This document shows positions 35,218-43,563 of a stretch of 64,000 nt of DNA, one piece after another. Source of the stretch: Maricaulis maris_C (GTDB lineage: Bacteria > Pseudomonadota > Alphaproteobacteria > Caulobacterales > Maricaulaceae); assembly GCF_049116555.1 (NCBI RefSeq), contig NZ_JAGDYT010000025.1, positions 248,001-312,000 on the forward strand, written 5' to 3'. The notes under the pieces were generated by a model, which worked only from the letters and a program-made list of their open reading frames with translations, searched no databases and was not told where the DNA came from. A program made the position numbers and the translations under genes. Positions within the stretch are counted from its first letter, which is position 1. Each line of letters starts with the position of its first letter.

Positions 35218-35676
35218 TCACTCGCCGTGCAGGAACAAGGCAGAAGTCTTGGACTGGATCATCCAGCGCTGATCGACCTGGTACAGGATGAAGTAGTCAA
35301 TGAATGTGCGGGTCTCGCCGGCAAGCTCGAACTTCACGAATGCCATCTGGTCGCCGACAATATCGAGGGTCAGTATCCGACCGGAATTGGGACTCGAGAG
35401 GGGGCCGTCAGCGCGGGCCGCGAAGTCTGAGAGTGACATTGCGACAACCGTGTCTCCGTCATCACTGCGCCGGACATAGGCGAACTGGCCATTCTCGAGA
35501 TTGAAAGCCTGCCCAAGCCGGTCCGGGTCACCCGCCTGGCGGCCCCAGAAATAGTCGGCGATCACCGCCCGGATCTCATCTTCGGCCGCACTCAGCGCCG
35601 AGCCGTCATCAACCGGTTGGGCGCTGGCAAGCGCTGGCGCCATGATCAAAGTGATGGCCAACACAAAAATTCTCAT
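35218..35676 (-). CDS. Exported SnoaL/NTF2-like (lumazine-binding-type) protein
   Basis: 152 residues with signal peptide MRIFVLAITLIMAPALASAQ. The segment EDEIRAVIADYFWGRQAGDPDRLGQAF and the ending TFIDYFILYQVDQRWMIQSKTSALF match the cone-shaped NTF2-like fold of the putative lumazine-binding group. It stands alone; function unknown. Confidence 0.75.
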   Translation of the reverse strand: MRIFVLAITLIMAPALASAQPVDDGSALSAAEDEIRAVIADYFWGRQAGDPDRLGQAFNLENGQFAYVRRSDDGDTVVAMSLSDFAARADGPLSSPNSGRILTLDIVGDQMAFVKFELAGETRTFIDYFILYQVDQRWMIQSKTSALFLHGE

Positions 35677-35858
35677 GATTCAAACTTCCTCGCAGGGCCC
35701 CACCCGAGACCTCCATTTCTAGCGAGTCGCGGATTGGTCGACAGATGTGTTCCGCAGCAGGGCGTTCACGATGCTGTGTCTCGCGCCCTGCTGCCGGCTC
35801 CGTCCAAGCGGGTGTCAGGCATTGACCTGAGCACGCGCAGCACTCAACCCTTCCATAC

Positions 35859-37004
35859 ATGACGACGCCCCTGACTGCCCTGCGCCATCGTGTCGAAACT
35901 GGTGTGCTGAACCCGGACCCGCAACAGGAGCGGGCGGCAATTGTGCTGACCGAGCTCGCTGATCGGATCGCCGCTTGGCGCCCTGATCGCAAAAGACTGT
36001 TTGGCAAGCCTGATCCGGCTCCTCGTGGCCTTTATCTGTGGGGTGGGGTCGGACGCGGCAAATCCATGTTGATGGACCTGTTCGTCGACCATGCGCCCAT
36101 CGACGCCCGACGCCGCGTTCACTTCCATGAATTCATGCAGGACGTGCATGCGCGCATCGCGGAGTGGCGGGGGCTTTCAAGAGATGCGCGGCGCAAGCGC
36201 TCCGAGTATGTCAGGAGCGCCGGCGACGACCCGATTCCGCCCGTTGCCAAGGCGATCGCCGCGACGGCGCGCCTCCTGGCCTTTGACGAATTCCAGGTCA
36301 CCGATATCGCCGACGCCTCGATCCTGGGCCGCCTCTTCGAGCAATTCTTCCAGCGCGGCGTTGTGGTCGTGGCGACATCCAATCGTCACCCGGACGATCT
36401 CTACAAGAATGGCCTCAACCGACAGCGCTTCCTGCCGGTGATCGAGATGCTCAAGGACCGGCTCGACATCATGGAGCTGGATGGCGGGACGGACTTCCGT
36501 CTGCGCCAACTGGAAGCGGCACCGGTCTATTACACGCCACTTTCTGCGGATGCGGAGCTGGCCATGAACAAGGCCTGGGAGCGTCTGACCTCGGGCGCCG
36601 TGCCGCAGCACTGCGTGCTCGATGTGAAGGGGCGGAGCCTGCCAGTCGAGCGCGAGGCGGCCGGCGTGGCCCGCTTCACGTTCTCCGAGCTCTGCGCACG
36701 CCCGCTCGGGCCGGCCGACTATCTCACACTGGCGGACCGGTTCCACACTGTACTGCTGGAATACGTGCCGAAATTATCGCCAGACAAGCGCAATGAGGCC
36801 AAACGCTTCGTGACCTTGATCGATGCGCTTTATGAGGCCCGTACAAAGCTGGTCATGAGTGCGGATGCCGAGCCGGTTGACCTTTATCCCGACGGCGATG
36901 GGGCGTTCGAGTTCGAGCGCACCGCGTCTCGCCTGATGGAAATGCGAACGCATGACTATCTCGCCGCCCAGCGCCGCGAGCGCGAAGGCAACGACCCGCA
37001 ATAG
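35859..37004 (+). CDS. zapE: Cell division ATPase ZapE (AFG1-like)
   Basis: 381-residue AAA-type ATPase associated with the Z-ring in relatives. Walker A is LWGGVGRGKSMLMDLF, Walker B LLAFDEFQVTDIADA, and sensor-type VVATSNRHPDDLYKNGLNRQRFLP is characteristic. It is followed after 12 bases by the O-methyltransferase gene. ZapE genes often lie near TCA genes in alphaproteobacteria; mdh is 2.9 kb away here. Confidence 0.93.
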   Translation: MTTPLTALRHRVETGVLNPDPQQERAAIVLTELADRIAAWRPDRKRLFGKPDPAPRGLYLWGGVGRGKSMLMDLFVDHAPIDARRRVHFHEFMQDVHARIAEWRGLSRDARRKRSEYVRSAGDDPIPPVAKAIAATARLLAFDEFQVTDIADASILGRLFEQFFQRGVVVVATSNRHPDDLYKNGLNRQRFLPVIEMLKDRLDIMELDGGTDFRLRQLEAAPVYYTPLSADAELAMNKAWERLTSGAVPQHCVLDVKGRSLPVEREAAGVARFTFSELCARPLGPADYLTLADRFHTVLLEYVPKLSPDKRNEAKRFVTLIDALYEARTKLVMSADAEPVDLYPDGDGAFEFERTASRLMEMRTHDYLAAQRREREGNDPQ

Positions 37005-37016
37005 AAGGAAATGCCA

Positions 37017-37694
37017 ATGTCACGGTCCATCGGTCTGTCGCCGGAGCTCGTCGATTATGTGCGCGGCGCCAATCGGTCGGAGCATCCGGCCCTTGCGCGG
37101 TGCCGGGCGGAGACTGACGCCATGGGCGATGTCTCGCGCATGCAGATATCGCCGGAACAAGGCGCTTTCCTGCAGATGTGCGCGCGCCTGGTATCGGCTC
37201 GTACGGCGGTGGAAGTCGGTGTTTTCACTGGCTACTCCGCTCTCGCAACGATGCTGGCCATGCACGACATGCATGGCGATGCCGCCCGTCTGATCGGGTG
37301 CGACATTTCCGAAGATTATACCGGAAAGGCGCGCGGATACTGGGACGAGGCCGGTGTCAGTGAGCAGATCGAGCTTCGTATCGGTGATGCCCGCGAGACG
37401 CTCGCCGAGTTGATTGCCACCCGCGCCGGCGCTGTCGACATGGTTTTTATTGATGCGGACAAGACCGGCTATGATGCCTATTACGAAGCTGCATTGGAGC
37501 TCGTGCGACCGGGCGGATTGATCCTGTTTGACAATGTCCTGTGGGGCGGGGACGTCGTCGACGCCGCACATGTCGCGGAAGACCCGGATACCGCAGCCCT
37601 GGTGGCGCTTGCTGCAAAACTGCGGGCTGATGCGCGGGTGGATATCGCCTTCACAGCCCTGGGCGACGGGATTTTGATGGCGCTGAAGCGGTGA
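37017..37694 (+). CDS. Class I SAM O-methyltransferase (CCoAOMT type)
   Basis: 225 residues, metal-dependent O-methyltransferase family. Motif I is VEVGVFTGYSALATMLAM, and the metal/substrate block VDMVFIDADKTGYDAYYEAALELVRPGGLILFDNVLWGGDV is near-canonical. Two ATGs compete (37011 and 37017); AAGGA stands 7 bases before 37017. It is probably co-transcribed with zapE. The acceptor is unknown. Confidence 0.92.
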   Translation: MSRSIGLSPELVDYVRGANRSEHPALARCRAETDAMGDVSRMQISPEQGAFLQMCARLVSARTAVEVGVFTGYSALATMLAMHDMHGDAARLIGCDISEDYTGKARGYWDEAGVSEQIELRIGDARETLAELIATRAGAVDMVFIDADKTGYDAYYEAALELVRPGGLILFDNVLWGGDVVDAAHVAEDPDTAALVALAAKLRADARVDIAFTALGDGILMALKR

Positions 37695-38174
37695 TCAATC
37701 GGTTACGCGCTGCCACACGAAGCGCATGGCCTGCTCGCCGGACGTGTCGGAAATCGTTGCACTCAGCCTGTCACCCTCTCGCCGGTATTGAATGACCTGG
37801 GGAAAATCATGGTCGGGATTTTCGAACCGGACATGGTGGTCGCTGTGCTCGGTCAGGGCGAAACAGGTCGCCGCACCCCCGCCGGGCTGGGCGCAATAGC
37901 GGGTCTGTTCGTCCGACACCTCGATGCGCAGGAATTCGAATCCAACCGCGCGCCCTCCCACTTGCGTCCGGTTGACCCCGAGCAGGAGGCCGCCATCGCC
38001 ATCCGACCAGATTTCCTCAATCAGCGGGTCGCCGTCGGTGCTGGTCCAGTGACCGGCCATCCAGTCCAGTTCGGGCGTCTGGCCATCGGCCGCCATGAGC
38101 GGCGAACAGGCTAGGAGGAGGCTCGCCGAGGCCGTGGCTGCGAGGGTGAGCGGGGCGGGGACAGAAAGGGACAT
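37695..38174 (-). CDS. DUF6265-type exported protein
   Basis: 159 residues. An N-terminal hydrophobic signal (LAATASASLLLACSPLMA) could be a lipoprotein signal with lipobox LLAC. The mature part has LDWMAGHWTSTDGDPLIEEIW and VRFENPDHDFPQVIQYRR, blocks typical of DUF6265. Function unknown. It directly abuts the convergent methyltransferase gene. Confidence 0.8.
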   Translation of the reverse strand: MSLSVPAPLTLAATASASLLLACSPLMAADGQTPELDWMAGHWTSTDGDPLIEEIWSDGDGGLLLGVNRTQVGGRAVGFEFLRIEVSDEQTRYCAQPGGGAATCFALTEHSDHHVRFENPDHDFPQVIQYRREGDRLSATISDTSGEQAMRFVWQRVTD

Positions 38175-38254
38175 GACAGCGTTTCCTGGTCGGCGTGGGT
38201 CCTTATTGACACGCGCTTTGCCCGCCGTCTTGAATGAACCGGACAGGGGGCGAT

Positions 38255-39067
38255 ATGGGCCAGGCCGATTATCACTATGAGCCCGCCGGACCGGACCTGG
38301 CTGACCGGGTCGAGGCGGTCTGGCACTTGCGCCATGACGGCGACGAGGCCCCGCAATTCATCGCGCCGGACGGGGCTTGCGAAATCATCCTTCACCGCGC
38401 CACGCCGCCGCTGGAACTGCGCGAACGCCGCTGGACGCGACAGGATGAGGCCTTTCTCTACGGTCCCCTGGACCGGGTTCTGAAGTTGCAGCAAACCGGT
38501 GCCATGGATGTCTTGGGCATCCGACTGCGCCCCTGGGCGCTGGGGGCGCTGGGTTCCCGGCCAGCCCGCTGGCGCAATCGTGCGGTGCCGCTGGCCGAGA
38601 TAATCGGTACCGGCCCGGCCTGTGAGCTTCTCTCGCATGCGCGCCAGGCGGCCCACCCCTCGGCCTTCTGGGTGTCTGCCGCCGCGTTACTGGACCGGAC
38701 TCTGCCGCACAGTGAGGCCCTGACAGCGGGGCGTGAACTCGTTGAGGTTCTTGAGAGCGGAGCGGAGACCAAGACAGCGGGCCTGGCGCGGCGCTTCGGC
38801 GTGACCGAACGCACGGTCAGTCGCCGTTTCGAACGGGCTTGCGGCCTGACGGCCCGCGCCATGGTTCGCATTGTCCGCTTCCACCATGCCCGGGACGCCA
38901 TCAAGCGCGGTATCGACCTCGTCGAGGTCGCGGACATGGCGGGCTATGCCGACCAGGCGCACATGACCCGGGAGTTTCGGCATTTCGCCGGGATCACGCC
39001 GGTTCCGGCACGGCAGCCGGCAGCATATGACGTCTTTTATGCGCAGCGGAACGGGAATGAAATGTAA
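38255..39067 (+). CDS. AraC family transcriptional regulator
   Basis: 270 residues from the ATG at 38255, which has AGGGGG 5 bases upstream; an ATG at 38234 has no ribosome site. The N-terminal half resembles the DUF6597-type sensor domain (YHYEPAGPDLADRVEAVWHLR). The C-terminal double helix-turn-helix is clear: GLARRFGVTERTVSRRFERACG and VADMAGYADQAHMTREFRHFAGITP. Targets are unknown; the divergent DUF6265 gene is one candidate. Confidence 0.9.
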   Translation: MGQADYHYEPAGPDLADRVEAVWHLRHDGDEAPQFIAPDGACEIILHRATPPLELRERRWTRQDEAFLYGPLDRVLKLQQTGAMDVLGIRLRPWALGALGSRPARWRNRAVPLAEIIGTGPACELLSHARQAAHPSAFWVSAAALLDRTLPHSEALTAGRELVEVLESGAETKTAGLARRFGVTERTVSRRFERACGLTARAMVRIVRFHHARDAIKRGIDLVEVADMAGYADQAHMTREFRHFAGITPVPARQPAAYDVFYAQRNGNEM

Positions 39068-39084
39068 CCTTGACGACACTCAAT

Positions 39085-39121
39085 GTCACCTATAGGTAAC
39101 TTGTAACGCAAAGGTTACAAG
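39085..39121. promoter_or_regulatory. Two GTAAC-type palindromes, candidate operator of the membrane protein/XRE pair
   Basis: First palindrome GTCACC-TATA-GGTAAC (39085-39100), second CTTGTAAC-GCAAAG-GTTACAAG (39100-39121, perfect 8-base arms). A further GTAACCT half-site lies at 39064-39070. The second palindrome overlaps the AAGGAGG ribosome site of the next gene, so a bound repressor would block both transcription and, as RNA, the ribosome site. The XRE protein encoded downstream is the obvious ligand. Confidence 0.6.
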
Positions 39122-39132
39122 GAGGTGCCGTC

Positions 39133-39594
39133 ATGGAAGATCAGGTGTCCAAACTCATCCGCCAGCGCGACCGGGTTCTCACGCTGGCAGCCGTCAGCTT
39201 CGTATTCTGGCAGGGTGCGCAGCTCGCTCAAAACATTGCGCAGGAAGGCGGCTGGGAGCTCGGGCCCTTCAACCTGGTGGTCCAGCTTGTTCTCCTCGCG
39301 GGCGCACTTGGCTGGGCGGGCGCGTCCTTCCTGTTTCTGCTCTATGCCAGCCGGGTGCAGCGCACCAGGACGCAATCGGTCATCCAGGACGAGCTGTTCT
39401 GCCACAATCAGCGCATCGCGATCCGTTTCGGTTTCATGGCACTCATTGCCGCGACGTCGCTCTTGCTCGCGGCCGATCTGTTGATTGACTTCTCCGCGAC
39501 GGTCGCGCTGCGCGCCTTGCTGATCATTGGCATCACGGCGCCGTTGGTGACCTTCCTGGTTCTGGGTCGGGACGATCTGGAGGATGAAGCGTGA
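39133..39594 (+). CDS. Four-helix membrane protein paired with an XRE regulator
   Basis: 153 residues with a strong AAGGAGG ribosome site. About four hydrophobic segments are seen (VLTLAAVSFVFWQGAQLA, LVVQLVLLAGALGWAGASFLFLLY, FMALIAATSLLLAADLLI, ALRALLIIGITAPLVTFLVL) after a charged N-terminus. I do not recognise the family by name. The stop overlaps the GTG start of the XRE gene, an arrangement common for small membrane-protein/HTH pairs. Confidence 0.75.
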   Translation: MEDQVSKLIRQRDRVLTLAAVSFVFWQGAQLAQNIAQEGGWELGPFNLVVQLVLLAGALGWAGASFLFLLYASRVQRTRTQSVIQDELFCHNQRIAIRFGFMALIAATSLLLAADLLIDFSATVALRALLIIGITAPLVTFLVLGRDDLEDEA

Positions 39595-39809
39595 CCAGCG
39601 AGCTGGCCAACACGCTGAAGGCGTTGCGGGCTCGTGAGGGCCTTACCCAGGCCGAGCTGGCGGCTCGCGTCGGTGTCACACGCAAGACCATCAATACCGT
39701 CGAGAACCGGGTCTTCGTGCCATCGACCATTCTCGCTTTGAAGCTGGCTGCCGCGCTCTCCGTGCCGGTTGAGGATATCTTCAGTCTGGAGCCGTCCGGG
39801 GAGGGCTGA
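39591..39809 (+). CDS. XRE family small transcriptional regulator
   Basis: 72 residues starting with GTG in a GTGA overlap. The whole protein is a single Cro/C1-type helix-turn-helix: EGLTQAELAARVGVTRKTINTVENR, ending AAALSVPVEDIFSLE, the YozG-like form. It probably controls its own operon through the palindromes at 39085-39121. Confidence 0.9.
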   Translation: MTSELANTLKALRAREGLTQAELAARVGVTRKTINTVENRVFVPSTILALKLAAALSVPVEDIFSLEPSGEG

Positions 39810-39916
39810 GCACGGCTCCGAACCGGGTGCGGCTATAACACCGCCTTGCCGAAGCCGCCGCGCAGCGCTAGACCGCTGGCCAAGTGCTTGAACACCCCCA
39901 CAAGAGGAGCTCCCCC

Positions 39917-40879
39917 ATGGCCCGTAACAAGATTGCGCTCATCGGATCCGGTATGATCGGTGGCACCCTGGCTCACATCGCGGCACGTGAAGAACTGGGC
40001 GATGTCGTCCTGTTCGACATTGCGGAAGGCGTGGCCAAGGGCAAGGCGCTGGACATTGCTGAAGCCAGCCCGGTATTCGGCAAGGATTCCAAGCTCGCCG
40101 GTGCGGATGACTATGCCGCCATTGCCGGCGCCGACGTCTGCATCGTCACGGCCGGCGTGCCGCGCAAGCCGGGCATGAGCCGTGATGATCTTCTGGGCAT
40201 CAATCTGAAGGTCATGAAGTCTGTTGGCGAAGGTATCGCCAAGCACGCTCCGGACGCGTTCGTCATCTGCATCACCAACCCGCTCGACGCGATGGTCTGG
40301 GCGCTGCGTGAATTCTCGGGCATGCCGCACAACAAGGTCGTCGGCATGGCCGGCGTGCTCGACAGTGCGCGTTTCCGTCACTTCCTCGCCGACGAGTTCG
40401 AGGTCTCGGTCGAGGATGTCACGGCCTTCGTGATGGGCGGGCATGGCGACACGATGGTGCCGCTGCTGCGCTATTCCACCATCGCCGGCATTCCGGTCCC
40501 GGACATGGTCAAGATGGGCTGGTCGACCGACGAGAAGATGGACGCCATCATCGACCGTACCCGCAAGGGCGGCGGCGAGATCGTGGCGCTTCTCGGCACC
40601 GGTTCGGCTTTTTATGCCCCCGCCGAGAGTGCGATCGACATGGCAGTCTCTTATCTGCGCGATAAGAAGCGCATCCTGCCATGCGCCGCTTATCTGACCG
40701 GACAGTTCGGCCAGGACGACCTCTATGTTGGCGTCCCGGTTGTGATTGGCGCTGGCGGTGTCGAGAAAGTGGTCGAGATCGAGCTCAATGCCGACGAACA
40801 GACCATGTTCGATAATTCTGTTGAGTCGGTTAAAGGCCTGGTCGCGGCCTGCAAGGGCCTCGAGCCGTCGCTCGGCTAG
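39917..40879 (+). CDS. mdh: Malate dehydrogenase
   Basis: LDH-like NAD-dependent malate dehydrogenase, 320 residues. The dinucleotide motif is IALIGSGMIGGTLAHIA; substrate arginines lie in GVPRKPGMSRDDLL, and catalytic Asp/His in ITNPLDAMVW and VMGGHGDTMVPLLRYST. AGAGGAG precedes the ATG at 39917. In many alphaproteobacteria sucCD follows directly; here about 11 kb intervenes. A terminator follows. Confidence 0.97.
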   Translation: MARNKIALIGSGMIGGTLAHIAAREELGDVVLFDIAEGVAKGKALDIAEASPVFGKDSKLAGADDYAAIAGADVCIVTAGVPRKPGMSRDDLLGINLKVMKSVGEGIAKHAPDAFVICITNPLDAMVWALREFSGMPHNKVVGMAGVLDSARFRHFLADEFEVSVEDVTAFVMGGHGDTMVPLLRYSTIAGIPVPDMVKMGWSTDEKMDAIIDRTRKGGGEIVALLGTGSAFYAPAESAIDMAVSYLRDKKRILPCAAYLTGQFGQDDLYVGVPVVIGAGGVEKVVEIELNADEQTMFDNSVESVKGLVAACKGLEPSLG

Positions 40880-40907
40880 GCGGCTGACCGCCTGTCTCTT
40901 GGCAAAA

Positions 40908-40937
40908 GCCGTCGCCTGTCCGGGCGGCGGCTTTTTT
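40908..40937 (+). terminator. Rho-independent terminator of mdh
   Basis: GCCGTCGCC and GGCGGCGGC (one wobble pair) around TGTCCG, followed by six T, 29 bases after the mdh stop. Confidence 0.85.
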
Positions 40938-40942
40938 CGTGA

Positions 40943-41458
40943 CTAGAGTCCACCTGCGAAGTTTCCGGCCGAGTTCAGGCGCATGAATTCGAAGCCGAGA
41001 ACCAGCATGGCGGTGACCCAGGCAAAGGGAATCCACAAGAGGACGCCGGCAGCGCTTGAAGCCCGACCGACAATCCCGGCAGCGAAGAGCGTATAGACCC
41101 ACATGGCCATGGCGGCGAGGAAACCGAGCGCCGGGTCCCTCAGGCCGAAGAAAACGCAGACCTGTGTCGCCATGCCGGCGAGCAGGAGGGCAATCAGCAG
41201 GCTGCAGAGCAGGCGCATCCCATCCCTGCCATTGCGTTGCATGATCCACAGGGCAATGACGGCAAAGGCAGGAATAAACAGGCCGACGAGGTTCACGAGG
41301 CCGAAGCTGGGTGCCCAGTTTGGCGCGGTCAGTGTGCGCGCCCAGTCCATGCCGCCGGTCGCATGCAGCCAGCCGGACAGCCCGCCCGACAGCGAAGCTG
41401 CGCCGACCAGATAGACCAGAAGGGTAATGACGCCCGGACCGTGCCGCTTGTCAGCCAT
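40943..41458 (-). CDS. TspO/MBR-type membrane protein
   Basis: 171 residues with about five hydrophobic helices, as in TspO. The family segment LTAPNWAPSFGLVNLVG (usual form PxWxPP) is recognisable, and the last helix has WIPFAWVTAMLVLGFEFMRLN. Relatives bind tetrapyrroles and affect their export or breakdown. The sequence is divergent from classic TspO, so the exact subfamily is uncertain. Confidence 0.75.
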   Translation of the reverse strand: MADKRHGPGVITLLVYLVGAASLSGGLSGWLHATGGMDWARTLTAPNWAPSFGLVNLVGLFIPAFAVIALWIMQRNGRDGMRLLCSLLIALLLAGMATQVCVFFGLRDPALGFLAAMAMWVYTLFAAGIVGRASSAAGVLLWIPFAWVTAMLVLGFEFMRLNSAGNFAGGL

Positions 41459-41664
41459 GGATACGACTACTCACTCGAATTTGCTCTCACCTTCCCGGCT
41501 GCAAGAATTGATCCATCTTGCGGCACATGAGACCGTTTCAACCCATAGGCCATCCCAAGGCGGCCAGAATGCGGCGGGCAGCTGCCTGCCGCCATTCGGA
41601 TCGCGTGGAACCTGTTTCCGGAAATTCACTTGACCGGTTGCGCTGCTCTGCCCCCATTGGTGCC

Positions 41665-42207
41665 ATGAGCCAGATCATTCTCGAGACCGAACGTCTCATA
41701 TTGCGCCAGCCCGACCTGTCCGATTTCGAACCGCTTTGTGAACTCATGGCGGACGAGGAAGCCACGCGGTTCATTGGCGGTCAGCAGGAGCCTGCGCATG
41801 TCTGGCGAGGCCTGTGCGGAATTGTTGGCCATTGGGCCCTGCGTGGATACGGCTTCTACTCTGTCATCGAGAAAAAGAGCGGGGCCTGGCTCGGTCGGAT
41901 CGGACCCTGGTATCCGCATGGCTGGCCGCAGCCTGAAGTGGGTTGGTCCCTCAATCGATCAACCTGGCGAAAGGGATATGCGACGGAAGCAGCAGCAGCT
42001 TGTCTCGACGATGTGTTCAATCGGCTGGAATGGCGCGATGTGATCCATCTGATCCATGAGGACAATGCGCCCAGTCAGGGCGTCGCCCGCAAGCTCGGCT
42101 CGCGCGATCTGGGCCACGATGTCCCGGTCGCCGGCTTCGACATGATCGTGGATGTGTGGGGTCAGAGCGCGGCGGAATGGCGCGAGCACCGCAAGCTGTT
42201 GCTCTAA
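41665..42207 (+). CDS. GNAT family N-acetyltransferase (RimJ/RimL type)
   Basis: 180 residues from the ATG at 41665: MSQIILETERLILRQPDLSDFEPL is the usual RimJ-like start. The acetyl-CoA region is WSLNRSTWRKGYATEAAAACLDDVF and the C-terminal block DNAPSQGVARKLG. The substrate is unknown. The stop overlaps the convergent LytTR gene's stop. Confidence 0.88.
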   Translation: MSQIILETERLILRQPDLSDFEPLCELMADEEATRFIGGQQEPAHVWRGLCGIVGHWALRGYGFYSVIEKKSGAWLGRIGPWYPHGWPQPEVGWSLNRSTWRKGYATEAAAACLDDVFNRLEWRDVIHLIHEDNAPSQGVARKLGSRDLGHDVPVAGFDMIVDVWGQSAAEWREHRKLLL

Positions 42208-42953
42208 TACCAGCCCGCTTCGCGCAATTTGGGCGCATAGGTACGGCTGACGGGAGCCTCTATGGCGCCGCTCAGGATCAGCCTGGCCCGGCCGTCCCCG
42301 CGCTCGACACGCGCCACCGCATCGCGCGCCACCCACCAGGATCGGTGTGTCCGTGCACCGTCGAGACGGTCGGCGGCAGCGATCGCATCACTCAATCGCA
42401 TCAGGATGAGAGCCTCACCCCTGTCGGTGTGTACGCGCAGGTAATGATCCTCGGCGGCCATCGCGATCAGTCGGGCCTGCCTCAAGTGGTGGGGGAGTTT
42501 GTCGGTCAGCGTGCGACTCGCCACTGGTGGCCCGGGCTCATCGGGCGCCCGGCGGCTTCGATCCGTCAGAATCGAGATGGTCACAACGGCCGCGGAGATG
42601 ACCCATACGAAGAAGAAGACAATTGGTGTGTTCGCCAGCTGGAAGGGCGTGCCGATCAGTGCCTGGATGGCGGTGACGGCCAGGAGGACGGGAAGGCTGA
42701 TCAGCACGGACAGGGCCAGACCGGTCGCAACGCGGGGCCAGTCCGGCAGGTAGCGGTCAAACAGCCACGTAAAGAGCGATCCCGATCCCCAGCCCAGCGC
42801 CATGAGGCCGGTCCAGTAGAACCAGACACCCGGAACCCCGAAATTGTGTGAGTTATAGGGGCCCAGAATGGACAGGAAGGTCCCGAGGGCCAGGATCGCG
42901 GCGATGTTCACCAGCAGGGGTCTCAGTCGTTTGAGCGTCATGGTCACCGTCAT
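42204..42953 (-). CDS. Membrane-anchored LytTR family regulator
   Basis: 249 residues. Four hydrophobic helices in about residues 13-130 (for example VNIAAILALGTFLSILGPY and VFFFVWVISAAVVTISIL) precede a LytTR DNA-binding domain (about 150-249): IAMAAEDHYLRVHTDRGEALILMRLSDAIAA, HRSWWVARDAVA. There is no receiver domain, so it is a one-component membrane-bound regulator. A second ATG at 42941 is possible. It diverges from the DUF2141/carotenoid-oxygenase group. Confidence 0.88.
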   Translation of the reverse strand: MTVTMTLKRLRPLLVNIAAILALGTFLSILGPYNSHNFGVPGVWFYWTGLMALGWGSGSLFTWLFDRYLPDWPRVATGLALSVLISLPVLLAVTAIQALIGTPFQLANTPIVFFFVWVISAAVVTISILTDRSRRAPDEPGPPVASRTLTDKLPHHLRQARLIAMAAEDHYLRVHTDRGEALILMRLSDAIAAADRLDGARTHRSWWVARDAVARVERGDGRARLILSGAIEAPVSRTYAPKLREAGWY

Positions 42954-42993
42954 TCACGAAGCGCGAATGAACACCTAGCGCAATTCGCGAAGC
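42952..42993. promoter_or_regulatory. Direct repeat pair, candidate LytTR binding sites
   Basis: ATTCACGAAGC (42952-42962) and ATTCGCGAAGC (42983-42993) differ at one base and are spaced 31 bases, about three helical turns. The first overlaps the LytTR gene's start codon. LytTR proteins bind paired direct repeats, so autoregulation is likely but unproven. Confidence 0.45.
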
Positions 42994-43002
42994 CTGGCAG
43001 CC

Positions 43003-43016
43003 CGTTTGCGCAAACG
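43003..43016. repeat. Perfect 14-base palindrome in the LytTR/DUF2141 intergenic region
   Basis: CGTTTGCGCAAACG is a perfect palindrome located 50 bases upstream of the LytTR start and 73 bases before the DUF2141 start. It is a candidate operator for a dimeric regulator. Confidence 0.5.
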
Positions 43017-43088
43017 CGGTCGCGCCGGCCCGGCAGGTCGTTCATCACGTCTTTCGAACAGGCCGGACGCCCCGGCTGCCAAGGAGTG

Positions 43089-43553
43089 ATGATGATGAAC
43101 ACCATGAACACCATGAAGATGATGACAAAGACCCTGCTGTCCACCGCTGCCTTGGCCGCGAGCCTGTCAGGCCTGTCGGGCGCCGAAGAGAGCCGTGCGG
43201 CCCTGACCCTCGAGATCGCCGGCGTCGCCCCGTCTGAAGGCTTCGTGATGATTGGCCTCTATGACAGCGAGACGTCCTGGGACTCCGGAAATGCCGTTGC
43301 CGGTACACGCGCTGAAGTGTCCGGTGACCAGGTGGTGGCAGTTTTTGATGACCTGCCAGCCGGCCGATACGGCGTGAAAATGTATCACGACGTGAATGCC
43401 AATGGTGAGATGGACACCAATCTCATGGGCATTCCCAGCGAGCCTTTTGCCTTCTCCAACAATGCCCGTGGCCGCTTCGGTCCGCCGAATTGGGATGCTG
43501 CAGTCTTCGACGTCGCGACTGACGGCACCATTCACGTCATCCGCTTCGAATAG
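43089..43553 (+). CDS. DUF2141 family exported protein
   Basis: 154 residues. Several start codons are stacked (GTG 43086, ATG 43089, 43092 and 43095) after AAGGAG; 43089 is used here and the exact one is uncertain. A signal peptide (TLLSTAALAASLSGLSGA) precedes the family core MIGLYDSETSW, VAVFDDLPAGRYGVKMYHDVNANGEMDTN and IPSEPFAFSNNARGRFGPPNWDAAVFDV. Some DUF2141 genes lie near carotenoid genes in other bacteria, and here a carotenoid oxygenase follows after 10 bases. Confidence 0.88.
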   Translation: MMMNTMNTMKMMTKTLLSTAALAASLSGLSGAEESRAALTLEIAGVAPSEGFVMIGLYDSETSWDSGNAVAGTRAEVSGDQVVAVFDDLPAGRYGVKMYHDVNANGEMDTNLMGIPSEPFAFSNNARGRFGPPNWDAAVFDVATDGTIHVIRFE

Positions 43554-43563
43554 GGAGAACGCA

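Noticed and set aside
39133..39809. A toxin-antitoxin pair
   Set aside because: The first protein is a 153-residue four-helix membrane protein unlike small membrane toxins, and the second is a plain XRE regulator; no toxin fold is visible.
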